Shown in pieces: positions 1-8,178 of a DNA stretch of 30,962 nucleotides. Under the pieces are notes generated by a model that did no database searches, was not told the origin of the DNA, and saw only the letters and a list, made by a program, of their open reading frames with translations. Source of the DNA: Alphaproteobacteria bacterium (GTDB lineage: Bacteria; Pseudomonadota; Alphaproteobacteria; Puniceispirillales; Puniceispirillaceae); NCBI GenBank assembly GCA_011524805.1, contig WTJO01000118.1, forward strand, positions 1-30,962. Reading direction: 5' to 3'. The position numbers and the translations under genes were made by a program. How positions within the stretch are numbered: the first letter of the stretch is position 1; each line of letters starts with the position of its first letter.

Positions 1-569
1 GTGTGACAGTTGTAGATGACGGCACCATCGCCGACAGAAGAGGCTCAATAACCATAGATGATGAAGGCAGTGCTTCGGCCAGAAATGTGCTGATAGAAGA
101 TGGTATCTTGAAAGGCTATATGCAGGATAGGCAGAATGCGCGACTGATGGGGGTTGATGCCACAGGAAACGGCCGGCGCCAATCCTATGCCCATCTGCCC
201 ATGCCGCGGATGACAAATACCTTTATGGAAAATGGTGATTACAGCCCTGAAGAAGTACTCGCATCTATGAAAAAAGGTATCTATGCCGCCAATTTCGGCG
301 GTGGACAGGTAGATATTACCTCTGGCAAATTTGTGTTCTCTGCCTCGGAAGCCTATCTGGTTGAAAATGGCAAGATTGGCGCACCTGTGAAAGGCGCCAC
401 CCTGATAGGCAACGGGCCTGATGCGATGTCAAAAATTACCATGATTGCCAATGATATGCGCCTTGACAGAGGGGTTGGCACATGTGGCAAGGCTGGCCAG
501 TCTGTGCCTGTGGGTGTAGGTCAGCCTACGCTGAAAATTGGTGGCATAACCGTTGGCGGTACAGCCTAG
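1..569 (+). CDS. tldD: TldD metalloprotease, C-terminal part (5' end outside window)
   Basis: This is the last ~189 codons of TldD, one subunit of the TldD/TldE (PmbA) zinc metalloprotease that degrades unfolded peptides and matures some modified peptides in the cytoplasm. The frame is open from the first base, so the start and the HExxH zinc site lie upstream of the window. Visible family features are the NxxxEDG-type strand (NVLIEDGILKGYM), the MPRMTNTF segment, FSASEAYLVENGKIG, and the typical tail GTCGKAGQSVPVGVGQPTL ending in VGGTA. The stop TAG shares a CTAG with the stop of the convergent MFS gene. The partner subunit pmbA/tldE is about 6 kb downstream on the same strand, separated by unrelated genes. 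Identity is seen from sequence; the protease role is family knowledge. Confidence 0.95.
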   Translation, partial: VTVVDDGTIADRRGSITIDDEGSASARNVLIEDGILKGYMQDRQNARLMGVDATGNGRRQSYAHLPMPRMTNTFMENGDYSPEEVLASMKKGIYAANFGGGQVDITSGKFVFSASEAYLVENGKIGAPVKGATLIGNGPDAMSKITMIANDMRLDRGVGTCGKAGQSVPVGVGQPTLKIGGITVGGTA

Positions 570-1786
570 AAGGCACCTGTCCGCGCCTGTTTGCTGCGCA
601 TGATAGAGGCATTAACGACTATCAGCACCAGCAATATGGCGGCGATAAGAGCTCCGAATCCAAAAGACATGGTGCCGCCACCTAGATGATAGAACGGCCC
701 TGCCAGCGTCAGCCCGAACACCTGACCTAATGAGCCGCAGCCCTGAACAACCCCCAGCACAGAACCGCGCTCTGTCTCGGACGCGATATGAGATGAAGCC
801 GCAGACAGGGTCGGGTTGGTAAGAGCAAATCCAACACATATCAGCGCTGTCACTCCGACCACATAGGCCAGCAATCCGGCCGCATCTGAAAACAGGCTTG
901 ATGCCAGCGTTGCTGTCAATATCTGGCCGACACATAACAGACCAATGCCGCAGAGTATAATCGTCCGCTCGCCATATCTGGCGACCAGCCTGCCTATCAG
1001 CCCGCCCTGTACAATAATAATCATCACGCCGATATAGGCAAAGAACCAGCCGGTCTTAACTGCATCAAATGACAATAAATCGCGTAGCAGCAGAACATGG
1101 GTTGCCTCAACCTGCGCGAAAGACAGATTCAGACAGAAAAATGCCACTGCAAATACCAGCACAGATGGCCGCAAAAGCAACTGCCATTGCCGGCTTTTTG
1201 ATGCAGAGGCAGTAGCGCCCTCTGGGTGAGAGGATGGCTCTATTGCGGCTGTCTCGCGAAGTCTGGTTGCCAGCAGGCACGCAAATGCCGCAAAGCCTGC
1301 CGCTACCAGAAATGGCACCTGATGGGCTGGCCCTGTGCCAAAACTGCTTAACACCCCGCCCAATGCAGGGCCAAGCACAAAACCTGCGCCAATCGCCGCC
1401 CCCAGCATGCCCATTATTTTGGCACGGCTATCCGGACTGCTTGAATCTGTGATAATGGCCTGAATCACGCCAATATTGCCTGCTGCCAGCCCGGCCAGTA
1501 TCCGCGCAATAAACAGGCTGACAATATCATCTGATAGCGCAAACCAGATATGGGCGGCCATATTCACAGCCAGCGCCGATACCAAAATCGGTTTTCTGCC
1601 ATATCTGTCAGACAGCCTGCCCAGCACCGGATTGGCAATAAACATGGCAAGCGAAAAGCTGGCCAGAAGCGCAGTCATCACTGTTGCAGAATAGCCAAAC
1701 TGATCAACAACAGTAAATGGCAGAACAGGGATCAGCGCGCCAATGCCGATAAAATTCACAAACACAATGATAAGCAGACTGGCCAT
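566..1786 (-). CDS. MFS drug:H+ antiporter-like transporter (DHA1/TetA type)
   Basis: A 406-residue inner-membrane protein with about twelve hydrophobic segments, the usual length for a 12-TM major facilitator. The loop 2-3 signature GRLSDRYGRK lies at residues 56-65, and the antiporter motif GAGFVLGPALGG lies near 133-144 in TM5. Together these point to the DHA1 (TetA/Bcr-like) efflux group; the substrate cannot be told. A hydrophilic central loop containing SHPEGATASASKSRQ (about 195) separates the two halves. It is the last gene of a minus-strand run behind rsmE and gshA (39-base gap to gshA) and may be co-transcribed. Its TAG stop overlaps the tldD stop in a shared CTAG. A GGAACAGGG sequence just upstream can serve as ribosome site. 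Confidence 0.9.
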   Translation of the reverse strand: MASLLIIVFVNFIGIGALIPVLPFTVVDQFGYSATVMTALLASFSLAMFIANPVLGRLSDRYGRKPILVSALAVNMAAHIWFALSDDIVSLFIARILAGLAAGNIGVIQAIITDSSSPDSRAKIMGMLGAAIGAGFVLGPALGGVLSSFGTGPAHQVPFLVAAGFAAFACLLATRLRETAAIEPSSHPEGATASASKSRQWQLLLRPSVLVFAVAFFCLNLSFAQVEATHVLLLRDLLSFDAVKTGWFFAYIGVMIIIVQGGLIGRLVARYGERTIILCGIGLLCVGQILTATLASSLFSDAAGLLAYVVGVTALICVGFALTNPTLSAASSHIASETERGSVLGVVQGCGSLGQVFGLTLAGPFYHLGGGTMSFGFGALIAAILLVLIVVNASIMRSKQARTGAF

Positions 1787-1825
1787 AACCCTGTTCCAGC
1801 TAGATGGTTAGATTTTCAAACAGGA

Positions 1826-3196
1826 TTAAAAATCGTGATGCACAAATATCTTGTGAATATCACCCTGCCACTCACCGTCAAAGGCGGCAAGCATAAGATC
1901 GGCATTTGTCTGTTCTGTCTTCAAAATGGTTTTGAGCGGAGACAGAAAACCGCGCTCGTCAGTGCCACTGCTATCCAGTCTGGCACGTGCTTTCAGCCCG
2001 TCAGAGGCTATATCCACAAATTGCCGCGCGATATCTATCATCAGATGATCACCAAATTTTCCGGCCAACCCGTCTGTTGCAGCACTATGGCGTGCATTTT
2101 CAACATCGTCTGCTGTAATGCCGGCTACCAGCTCTTCCGCGCGTGACAATGCCTCATCATCATATAATGCACCTACCCATAAGGCGGGCAGTGCACAGAT
2201 ATTATTCCATGAGCCGCTATCTGCGCCGCGCATCTCAAGATAGCCTTTCAGCCGCACTTCGGGAAAGGCGGTGGTGATATGGTCTTCAAAATCATGAAGT
2301 GAGGGATACTGGCCTTCAAACCCTTTCAGCCTGCCAGCCATAAAATCTGCAAAGGATAGCCCTGATACATCAACATAATCTTCACCGCGATGCAGAAAAT
2401 ACATGGGCACATCAAGGATATAGTCTATCCATGCTTCATAGCCAAAGCCGCTATCAAAGACAATTGGCGGCACTCCGCATCTGTCAGGGTCTGTATCTGT
2501 CCAGACATGCGCACGAGTAGATTTTAGCCCTGACGGCTTGCCATCCTTAAAGGGTGAATTGGCGAACAGGGCAGTTGCCACCGGTTGCAGGGCAAGCGAG
2601 GTGCGGAATTTGCGCACCATATCCTGCTCATCGGCATAATCCAAATTCACCTGCACCGTACATGACCTCAGCATCATATCCAGCCCCAGATTACCGCGCT
2701 TCGGCATATATTCGCGCATGATCTTATAGCGACCCTTTGGCATCCATGAAATATCATCTCTGCCCCATACTGGCTGAAATCCTACCCCCAGCATGCCGAT
2801 ATCGAGATCAGATATTACATGTTTCATCTGTTTCAGATGTGTGCCTGTTTCCTTGCAGGTCTGATGCAGATTTTCAAGCGGCGCACCAGATAGCTCAAGC
2901 TGTCCGCCAGGCTCTAATGTGATTGAGCCGCCCTGATTATCTTTCAGGCCGATAATCTGGCCTTTCTCCATAATCGGCGCCATCTGATATTCGGCCTGAA
3001 GGCGGTTCAGGATAGTTTCAATACCGCGCGCGCCCTCATATCCGACAGGCCGGTTATCTTGTTTGTGGAACAGAAATTTTTCATGCTCGGTGCCAATTCG
3101 CCACTGTGAAGGCGGTTTTGCCTGGCCAGAAAGCCAGTCCACCATCTGCGATTTTTGCGTGATGGGTTGCATATGCAGAGAGTTATTGTCAGGCAT
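1826..3196 (-). CDS. gshA: Glutamate-cysteine ligase (GCS2 / plant-alphaproteobacterial type)
   Basis: Catalyses the ATP-dependent joining of L-glutamate and L-cysteine, the first and limiting step of glutathione synthesis in the cytosol. The 456-residue length matches the alphaproteobacterial/plant class rather than the E. coli GshA class. Recognisable pieces are IGTEHEKFLF near residue 33, the substrate-site stretch GGSITLEPGGQLELSGAP near 90-107, RGNLGLDMMLRSCTVQVNLDY near 168-188, and the late EMRGADSGSWNNICALPALW segment. Start: ATG at 3196 is the longest option; a second Met at codon 9 is possible, and neither has a clear Shine-Dalgarno. It lies 69 bases after rsmE on the same strand, an alphaproteobacterial neighbourhood. 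A ChaC-type glutathione-degrading enzyme is encoded near 28 kb but is not linked. Confidence 0.95.
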   Translation of the reverse strand: MPDNNSLHMQPITQKSQMVDWLSGQAKPPSQWRIGTEHEKFLFHKQDNRPVGYEGARGIETILNRLQAEYQMAPIMEKGQIIGLKDNQGGSITLEPGGQLELSGAPLENLHQTCKETGTHLKQMKHVISDLDIGMLGVGFQPVWGRDDISWMPKGRYKIMREYMPKRGNLGLDMMLRSCTVQVNLDYADEQDMVRKFRTSLALQPVATALFANSPFKDGKPSGLKSTRAHVWTDTDPDRCGVPPIVFDSGFGYEAWIDYILDVPMYFLHRGEDYVDVSGLSFADFMAGRLKGFEGQYPSLHDFEDHITTAFPEVRLKGYLEMRGADSGSWNNICALPALWVGALYDDEALSRAEELVAGITADDVENARHSAATDGLAGKFGDHLMIDIARQFVDIASDGLKARARLDSSGTDERGFLSPLKTILKTEQTNADLMLAAFDGEWQGDIHKIFVHHDF

Positions 3197-3265
3197 GATA
3201 GAGAGCCGATCCGTAAAATTGCCATGACACCCGAAAATACCGGATGTTATGTATATATTTGTATG

Positions 3266-4021
3266 TTAGGGCGATGTTTCAAGCCAGTCGCCGCAAAAAG
3301 CTTGATAAAGTGTCAGCGCAGACAAGGCCGCTGTATCTGCACGCAGAATATTGGGGCCAAGAGACAGGCGGATAATATTGTCTCTAGCCATCAATAAATC
3401 CCGCTCACGGGCAGAAAATCCGCCTTCGGGGCCTATCAGAATAGCTGCCTTGCCAAACGATACAGATGATAGGTCTGATTCAGGCCATTTGCGTCCTGCT
3501 GCCAGCTCGTCACAGAAAATAATCACCCTGTCATCAGGCCAGTCTGCCAGAATAGCATCCAGTTTCCGGAATGGCCGCAATTCGGGAATATCCAGCCGGG
3601 CTGACTGTTCTGCCGCCTCTATTGCATTTGCCTCAAGCCTGTCTGTATTTACGCGGCCTACCTGAGTATAATCTGTCTGGCAGGGCCAGATCAGACTGGC
3701 ACCAAGTTCGGTTGCCTTCTGGGCCATAAAATCCAGCCTTGTGCGTTTGACAGGCGCAAATATCAGCCACAGATCAGCACCATGATGCTGGCGGCGATGC
3801 TGTTCGGCGCAGACAAGCCGTGCAGCTTTTTTGTGGGCAGTCTCAATACTGGCAAAAAAGCTGCCATCACGCCCGTTAAACAGCTCAACCACCCCGCCCT
3901 GTTTCTGGCGCATTACCGTTATCAGATAATGGCTCTGGTCTGCATCCAGACAGATGGTGGCACCTGTTGCCAGCCCGTCTGTTACATATAGCCTGATTGA
4001 AGGAGTATATTCATTTGCCAT
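3266..4021 (-). CDS. rsmE: 16S rRNA (uracil1498-N3)-methyltransferase
   Basis: A SPOUT-class methyltransferase that uses S-adenosylmethionine to methylate N3 of U1498 in 16S rRNA on the assembled 30S subunit. The protein is about 251 residues, a normal length. The N-terminal part is the PUA-like RNA-binding domain (RLYVTDGL start, HYLITVMRQKQG). The C-terminal trefoil knot shows ILIGPEGGFSARERDLL and LSLGPNILRADTAAL, the SAM-binding knot loops of the family. The start reads GTG-ATG; ATG at 4021 is chosen, although GTG at 4024 extends it by one codon. It diverges from ubiA across about 90 bases and leads the rsmE-gshA-MFS run. Confidence 0.95.
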   Translation of the reverse strand: MANEYTPSIRLYVTDGLATGATICLDADQSHYLITVMRQKQGGVVELFNGRDGSFFASIETAHKKAARLVCAEQHRRQHHGADLWLIFAPVKRTRLDFMAQKATELGASLIWPCQTDYTQVGRVNTDRLEANAIEAAEQSARLDIPELRPFRKLDAILADWPDDRVIIFCDELAAGRKWPESDLSSVSFGKAAILIGPEGGFSARERDLLMARDNIIRLSLGPNILRADTAALSALTLYQAFCGDWLETSP

Positions 4022-4110
4022 CACGTTAAGGGGTTAGCAAGCAATCGGCCATAGATCAACTGTTATTCGGAGGCTTTGCATTGTGGTGCCGAACATGCCA
4101 TAGATAGGCC

Positions 4111-5049
4111 ATGACAGGGCAGCATGGCAAAACACCCAATTCCGCAGAGGCTGGTGACATCAGCCTGTCTGGCATCTGGCAGATATTTCCGCAATATCTG
4201 CATCCTTATATTATCATTGCGCGTCTGGACAGGCCAATTGGCTGGTGGCTTCTAATTTTGCCCGGCTGGTGGGTTGCCGCCGCATTAGCGCCGTCTGCCA
4301 GCACGGCACTAGGAATTATGGCATTATTCATGATAGGCGGCATCGCCACGCGCGGTGCGGGGTGTGTGATAAATGATATGTGGGACAGGGATATTGACAG
4401 GCGGGTTGCCAGAACAGCCCAGCGCCCACTTGCGGCAGGTACCATGACGATGGGACAGGCAGGGCTGTTTTTATGTATTCTGACCTGTATTTCTGTTGCG
4501 GTTCTGCTTCAGCTTCCGCCTATCTCATGGCTGGTTGGTATCGCCTCTGCCCCGCTTGTGATTTTATATCCGCTTGCCAAGCGAGTTACCTATTTCCCGC
4601 AAATTGTACTTGGGCTGACCTTTAGCTGGGCGGCCCCTACTGCCTATGCTGCTGTTATGATGCAACTGCCAGAACCAGCCTTGTTGGTTGTCTATGCAGG
4701 GACTGTCTGCTGGGTATTTGGCTATGATACAATCTATGCCATTCAGGATATCGCAGATGACATACAATCCGGCGTGAAATCGTCTGCGATTGGCCTTGGC
4801 AGGCACCTTAAAGCTGGTGTCGGGCTGGCCTATCTATCTGCGCTGATATTATGGGCGACAGGATTTTATCTAATGATAGGGGCTGGTATCTGGCTGGCAG
4901 GGCTGGCGGGGGCAGGCTGTCATTTCATCTGGCAAATGCGGCATATATCGGCTGATGCACCGCAGACAGCGCGCAGGCTATTTGTCTCAAACCGGAATTG
5001 CGGTCTTATCCTGAGTGCAGGCTTTCTGGCCAGCCAGCTTAGTGGCTAA
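4111..5049 (+). CDS. ubiA: 4-hydroxybenzoate polyprenyltransferase
   Basis: Integral inner-membrane prenyltransferase that attaches a polyprenyl chain to 4-hydroxybenzoate in ubiquinone synthesis. The 312-residue protein has about eight or nine hydrophobic segments. The first Mg-diphosphate motif NDxxDxxxD is at residues 88-96 (NDMWDRDID), and the second, with D206, D213, D216 and D217, is in YDTIYAIQDIADD. LDRPIGWWLLILPGWW near 39-54 is typical of UbiA. An alphaproteobacterial ubiA next to rsmE and gshA supports the call over other UbiA-superfamily enzymes such as heme O synthase. The start ATG has only a weak AGG two bases upstream. The 3' end overlaps the convergent GSN-motif gene by 11 bases. 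Confidence 0.95.
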   Translation: MTGQHGKTPNSAEAGDISLSGIWQIFPQYLHPYIIIARLDRPIGWWLLILPGWWVAAALAPSASTALGIMALFMIGGIATRGAGCVINDMWDRDIDRRVARTAQRPLAAGTMTMGQAGLFLCILTCISVAVLLQLPPISWLVGIASAPLVILYPLAKRVTYFPQIVLGLTFSWAAPTAYAAVMMQLPEPALLVVYAGTVCWVFGYDTIYAIQDIADDIQSGVKSSAIGLGRHLKAGVGLAYLSALILWATGFYLMIGAGIWLAGLAGAGCHFIWQMRHISADAPQTARRLFVSNRNCGLILSAGFLASQLSG

Positions 5050-5767
5050 ACACCCCGTCAATATCCGGTGGCACGGCCTGCCATGGCGGATTTGATGCGG
5101 CTATCGCACTGTCCGCCAGCTGGTCAACCACATCATCTCTGAACTGGCTATCTTGCTGGCATCTTTCAAGCCAAAGATCAAACTGTGCGATATCGCCTGC
5201 ATAGCTGGCAAATAAATGAGAAAGCGCCTCTGTCTGGCTGATCGCCGTAAACTGCCTGTTCTGGCTTTTGATGGCCTGAAGCGCAACAGGCTCTTCTGTG
5301 CCATATCCAAGCGCACCTGCAAGGCTGGCATATCCAAATAGCCTGTCAACCGCCTTTGGATGAAGATGTTCGACCTGCCGGCAATCCCATTCGACAAACT
5401 CATAGGCCACACCCAGAGATTCTGTTTCATGCATGATGGCGAGCTGGCTTTTCGTCAGCCACGCAATATTAAGTGGTGCCACCACCCCGTCACAGGGAAA
5501 GGCAGAACAGGGCACAGCACCATAGGGCGCAAGATTTGCTACATGCACAATATCGCATCCATGGATATTGACAGCCGTCACGGGAATGTCTGCATCTTCA
5601 CCAAATTTGCGATATAGCTGGGCTGGCGCTCTGTTAGAACCAACAGATAACACCCCTACCCTGTCATCAAACCCATAGCTATCTGGCAGGTCACGGCAAT
5701 AGCCGCCAGAGATCAGAAAACTGCCTGCCGGCGCCTCATAGGGATAATTGAGGGCGCGCTCTTTCAT
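5039..5767 (-). CDS. Uncharacterised conserved protein with a gamma-glutamylcyclotransferase-like GSN motif
   Basis: I cannot name a function. From the chosen start (MKERALNYPYE) the protein is 242 residues, soluble, with no signal peptide or membrane segment. Residues 38-51 read VGVLSVGSNRAPAQ, followed by LYRKFG; this resembles the beta-strand plus 'YGSN' loop of gamma-glutamylcyclotransferase-fold proteins, with Val in place of Tyr. A region HVANLAPYGAVPCSAFPCDG follows, then MHETESLGVAYEF. I recall similar unnamed proteins in other alphaproteobacteria. The start is uncertain: in-frame ATGs lie at 5767, 5773, 5791 and 5851, none with a clear ribosome site, and the 5851 one would overlap argC. 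It lies just downstream of argC on the same strand and may be co-transcribed. It shares an 11-base overlap with convergent ubiA. Confidence 0.8.
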   Translation of the reverse strand: MKERALNYPYEAPAGSFLISGGYCRDLPDSYGFDDRVGVLSVGSNRAPAQLYRKFGEDADIPVTAVNIHGCDIVHVANLAPYGAVPCSAFPCDGVVAPLNIAWLTKSQLAIMHETESLGVAYEFVEWDCRQVEHLHPKAVDRLFGYASLAGALGYGTEEPVALQAIKSQNRQFTAISQTEALSHLFASYAGDIAQFDLWLERCQQDSQFRDDVVDQLADSAIAASNPPWQAVPPDIDGVFSH

Positions 5768-5816
5768 GGTCATGACAGGAATTTTTATCATTTTGATACA
5801 TATACTAGCTAGCTGA

Positions 5817-6758
5817 TTATACGGAAAGGCCAGCCAGCATATCACGCCCAAGCATCAGATTCAAATTCTGCACCGCCGCGCCTGATGCGCCCTTGCCAAG
5901 ATTATCCAGCCTTGCAGTTAGCACCAGCCTGTCATTTTGACTATCGGCAAACACGAATAATTCCAGCCTGTCAGTGCCGGCAAGGGCATCTGCTGCCAGA
6001 AAACCATTTTCTGTCAGCTCGTTATCTGTGCCAACAGTAATCAGCCTGTCTGCCTGATAACGTGTCTGATATAGCTCTTTGATATTATCTACACTCACAG
6101 CTTTGGAAAGATAGGATTTATCCAGCATAACGCTCACCAGCATGCCTTGCGCAAAATTTCCCACCGAAGGCAGGAACAGGGGCGCATTGGACAGACCGGC
6201 ATGCTGTGTCATCTCAGGCAGATGTTTATGTGCCAGATTAAGCCCGTAACTGCCATAGGCAGGCGCATTACCAGCTTCATATTGTGCAATCATTGCTTTG
6301 CCACCACCAGAATAGCCAGATACCGCAGGCACATGCAGCATCGCATCCGCCGACAGCCAGCCAGCCTCAATCAGCGGTCGCACCAGTGCCAGAAAACCAG
6401 TTGGATAGCAACCGGGATTGCTGACATATTGAGCTTCGGCAATCTGGCGCTCGCCATCTTTGAGCAATTCTGCAAAACCATAAATAAAGCCGGGGTCAAT
6501 ACGATGCGCTGTTGAGGCATCTATCAGCCGCGCAGATAGCTTCCTTGCGGTGCCGGTGGCCTGTTTTGCGGCTTCATCTGGCAGACACAAGATAGTTACA
6601 TCAGCTGCAGCCATCGCATCAGCACGTATGGCATCATCTTTTCTGTCTGCATCATCTAGCACAATCAGGGCAAGATCAGGCTGGGCTTCAAGTCTGTTTT
6701 GAACCTGAAGGCCTGTTGTACCAGCCGCGCCATCGATAAATATCTGATATCCATTCAT
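5817..6758 (-). CDS. argC: N-acetyl-gamma-glutamyl-phosphate reductase, short (type 2) form
   Basis: NADPH-dependent reductase of the third step of arginine synthesis, turning N-acetylglutamyl-5-phosphate into the semialdehyde. Starting at MNGYQIFIDG gives 313 residues, the size of the short ArgC class. The Rossmann start is FIDGAAGTTGLQVQNRL (residues 7-23), and the catalytic cysteine is C117 in YVSNPGCYPTGF. The segment GYSGGGKAMI and the HKHLPEM histidine motif follow. Upstream in-frame TTG and ATG codons (6779, 6770) could add up to seven residues, but the chosen Met gives the family-like N-terminus. No other arg gene is nearby; downstream on the same strand is the GSN-motif protein. It diverges from pmbA. 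Confidence 0.95.
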   Translation of the reverse strand: MNGYQIFIDGAAGTTGLQVQNRLEAQPDLALIVLDDADRKDDAIRADAMAAADVTILCLPDEAAKQATGTARKLSARLIDASTAHRIDPGFIYGFAELLKDGERQIAEAQYVSNPGCYPTGFLALVRPLIEAGWLSADAMLHVPAVSGYSGGGKAMIAQYEAGNAPAYGSYGLNLAHKHLPEMTQHAGLSNAPLFLPSVGNFAQGMLVSVMLDKSYLSKAVSVDNIKELYQTRYQADRLITVGTDNELTENGFLAADALAGTDRLELFVFADSQNDRLVLTARLDNLGKGASGAAVQNLNLMLGRDMLAGLSV

Positions 6759-6834
6759 ACAGATACACATAAACACCAAACAATCTCAATGCAAGCGGTT
6801 GCATATTGGCAGCATGCGTATTATCTCAAGAAGT

Positions 6835-8172
6835 ATGACAGATTCAGAACATGACATTGTAGACTATGCGCTCAGGGCGGCACGCGCCGCGGGGGCAGAT
6901 GGTGCCGACATAACCTTTATCACCGGCGATAGCACCGATATTCAGGTGCGGCTGGGCAAAGTGGAATCAACCGAGCGGGCTGAAGATTATCAGCTTGGGC
7001 TCAGGGTATTTTGCGGCAAACAGAATGCGGCTGTATCAACTGGCCAGCTAGACAGGCAGAATATTGACGATATTGTTGCCCGTGCGGTGGCGATGGCACG
7101 CGCAGCACCCGAAGATGCGTTCGCACGGCTAGCCTCAGAAGATGAGCAGGCCAGAACCCTGCCGGATATTGCGATTTGCGATGAAACCGAGCTATCGTCT
7201 GAGGCGCTGACACAGATGGCGCTGCAATGTGAAACAGCCGCGCTTGAAACAAACGGCATCACAAATTCGGATGGCGGGTCAGCCTCGGCAAGCAAAAGCC
7301 GGATATTAATCGCCACCTCAACAGGCTTTTCTGCCGAATATGAGCGTTCCAGCTTTGGTTTTTCTGCTGTCGTACTGGCTGAACAGAATGGCCAGATGGA
7401 ACGCGATTATGATTATAGCTCGGCAGTGTTTGCAGAAGATCTGAAAGACCCTGCCGAGGTTGGAAAAAATGCAGCACAGCGCACCCTTTCCAGACTGGGT
7501 GCACGCAAGCCGCAGACAGGCAGCTATCCTGTGATTTTTGACACCCGCATCTCGCGATCAATTGCCGGCCATCTGGCAGGTGCGATAAATGGCGCGGCCA
7601 TCGCGCGGGGCACCAGCTTTCTTAAAGACAGGCTGGGGGAAAAAATTGCCTCAGAGCAGATCAATATCATTGATGACCCGCTAAGAGACAGGGCGAGCGG
7701 CTCGCGCCTGTTTGATGGCGAAACCCTGCCTGTTGCCCAGCGCAATCTTGTAGATCAGGGCGTGCTTACAGGCTGGCTTCTTGACCTCGCCAGTGCTGGC
7801 CAGCTAGGCATGACCCCGACAGGCAATGCCAGCCGGTCTCTATCTGGCCCGCCCGGCCCGTCTGTATCAAATTTCTATATTGCAGATACAGATATTGAGA
7901 CAGCCGAGCTGATAGCAGACATCAAAGATGGATTTTTCGTGACCGAGCTGATGGGTAGCTCAATCAGCATGACAACAGGCGACTATTCACGAGGTGCGGC
8001 CGGCTTCTGGATTGAAAATGGCAAGATAGGCTGGCCAGCTTCAGAGGCCACAATTGCAGGCAATCTGAACGATATTTTTGCCTCAATGGTGGCTGGCAAT
8101 GACAGTGACATGACCCAGTCTATCTCTGCGCCTACGCTGTTTATTCCCTCACTAATGGTAGCAGGTGCCTAG
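6835..8172 (+). CDS. pmbA: TldE/PmbA metalloprotease subunit
   Basis: Partner of TldD in the heteromeric TldD/TldE cytoplasmic protease; in characterised members PmbA itself lacks the zinc site. The chosen ATG (MTDSEHDIVDYALRAARAAG) gives 445 residues, the normal length; an in-frame ATG at 6799 would add 12 residues without family likeness. An AAGAAG stretch lies just before the start. Family features are DIQVRLGKVESTERAEDYQLGLRVF near residues 37-61, RASGSRLFDGETLPVAQRNLVDQG in the middle, and SMTTGDYSRGAAGFWIENGKIGWP near the C-terminus. It is followed after 6 bases by a phosphatase gene, suggesting one transcript. Having tldD and pmbA about 6 kb apart is notable because they are usually unlinked. 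Confidence 0.95.
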   Translation: MTDSEHDIVDYALRAARAAGADGADITFITGDSTDIQVRLGKVESTERAEDYQLGLRVFCGKQNAAVSTGQLDRQNIDDIVARAVAMARAAPEDAFARLASEDEQARTLPDIAICDETELSSEALTQMALQCETAALETNGITNSDGGSASASKSRILIATSTGFSAEYERSSFGFSAVVLAEQNGQMERDYDYSSAVFAEDLKDPAEVGKNAAQRTLSRLGARKPQTGSYPVIFDTRISRSIAGHLAGAINGAAIARGTSFLKDRLGEKIASEQINIIDDPLRDRASGSRLFDGETLPVAQRNLVDQGVLTGWLLDLASAGQLGMTPTGNASRSLSGPPGPSVSNFYIADTDIETAELIADIKDGFFVTELMGSSISMTTGDYSRGAAGFWIENGKIGWPASEATIAGNLNDIFASMVAGNDSDMTQSISAPTLFIPSLMVAGA

Positions 8173-8178
8173 GCCAAG

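Noticed and set aside
1550..2146. 198-residue open frame on the plus strand
   Set aside because: It is antisense to the MFS and gshA coding regions, which have clear family motifs; its translation is compositionally odd and unlike any protein I know.
5805..5814. Palindromic CTAGCTAGCT near the argC 3' end
   Set aside because: It is short and low-complexity, with no supporting second copy or position relative to a promoter.
5868..6515. Plus-strand open frames opposite argC
   Set aside because: They are shadow frames of a well-conserved gene, with no ribosome site.
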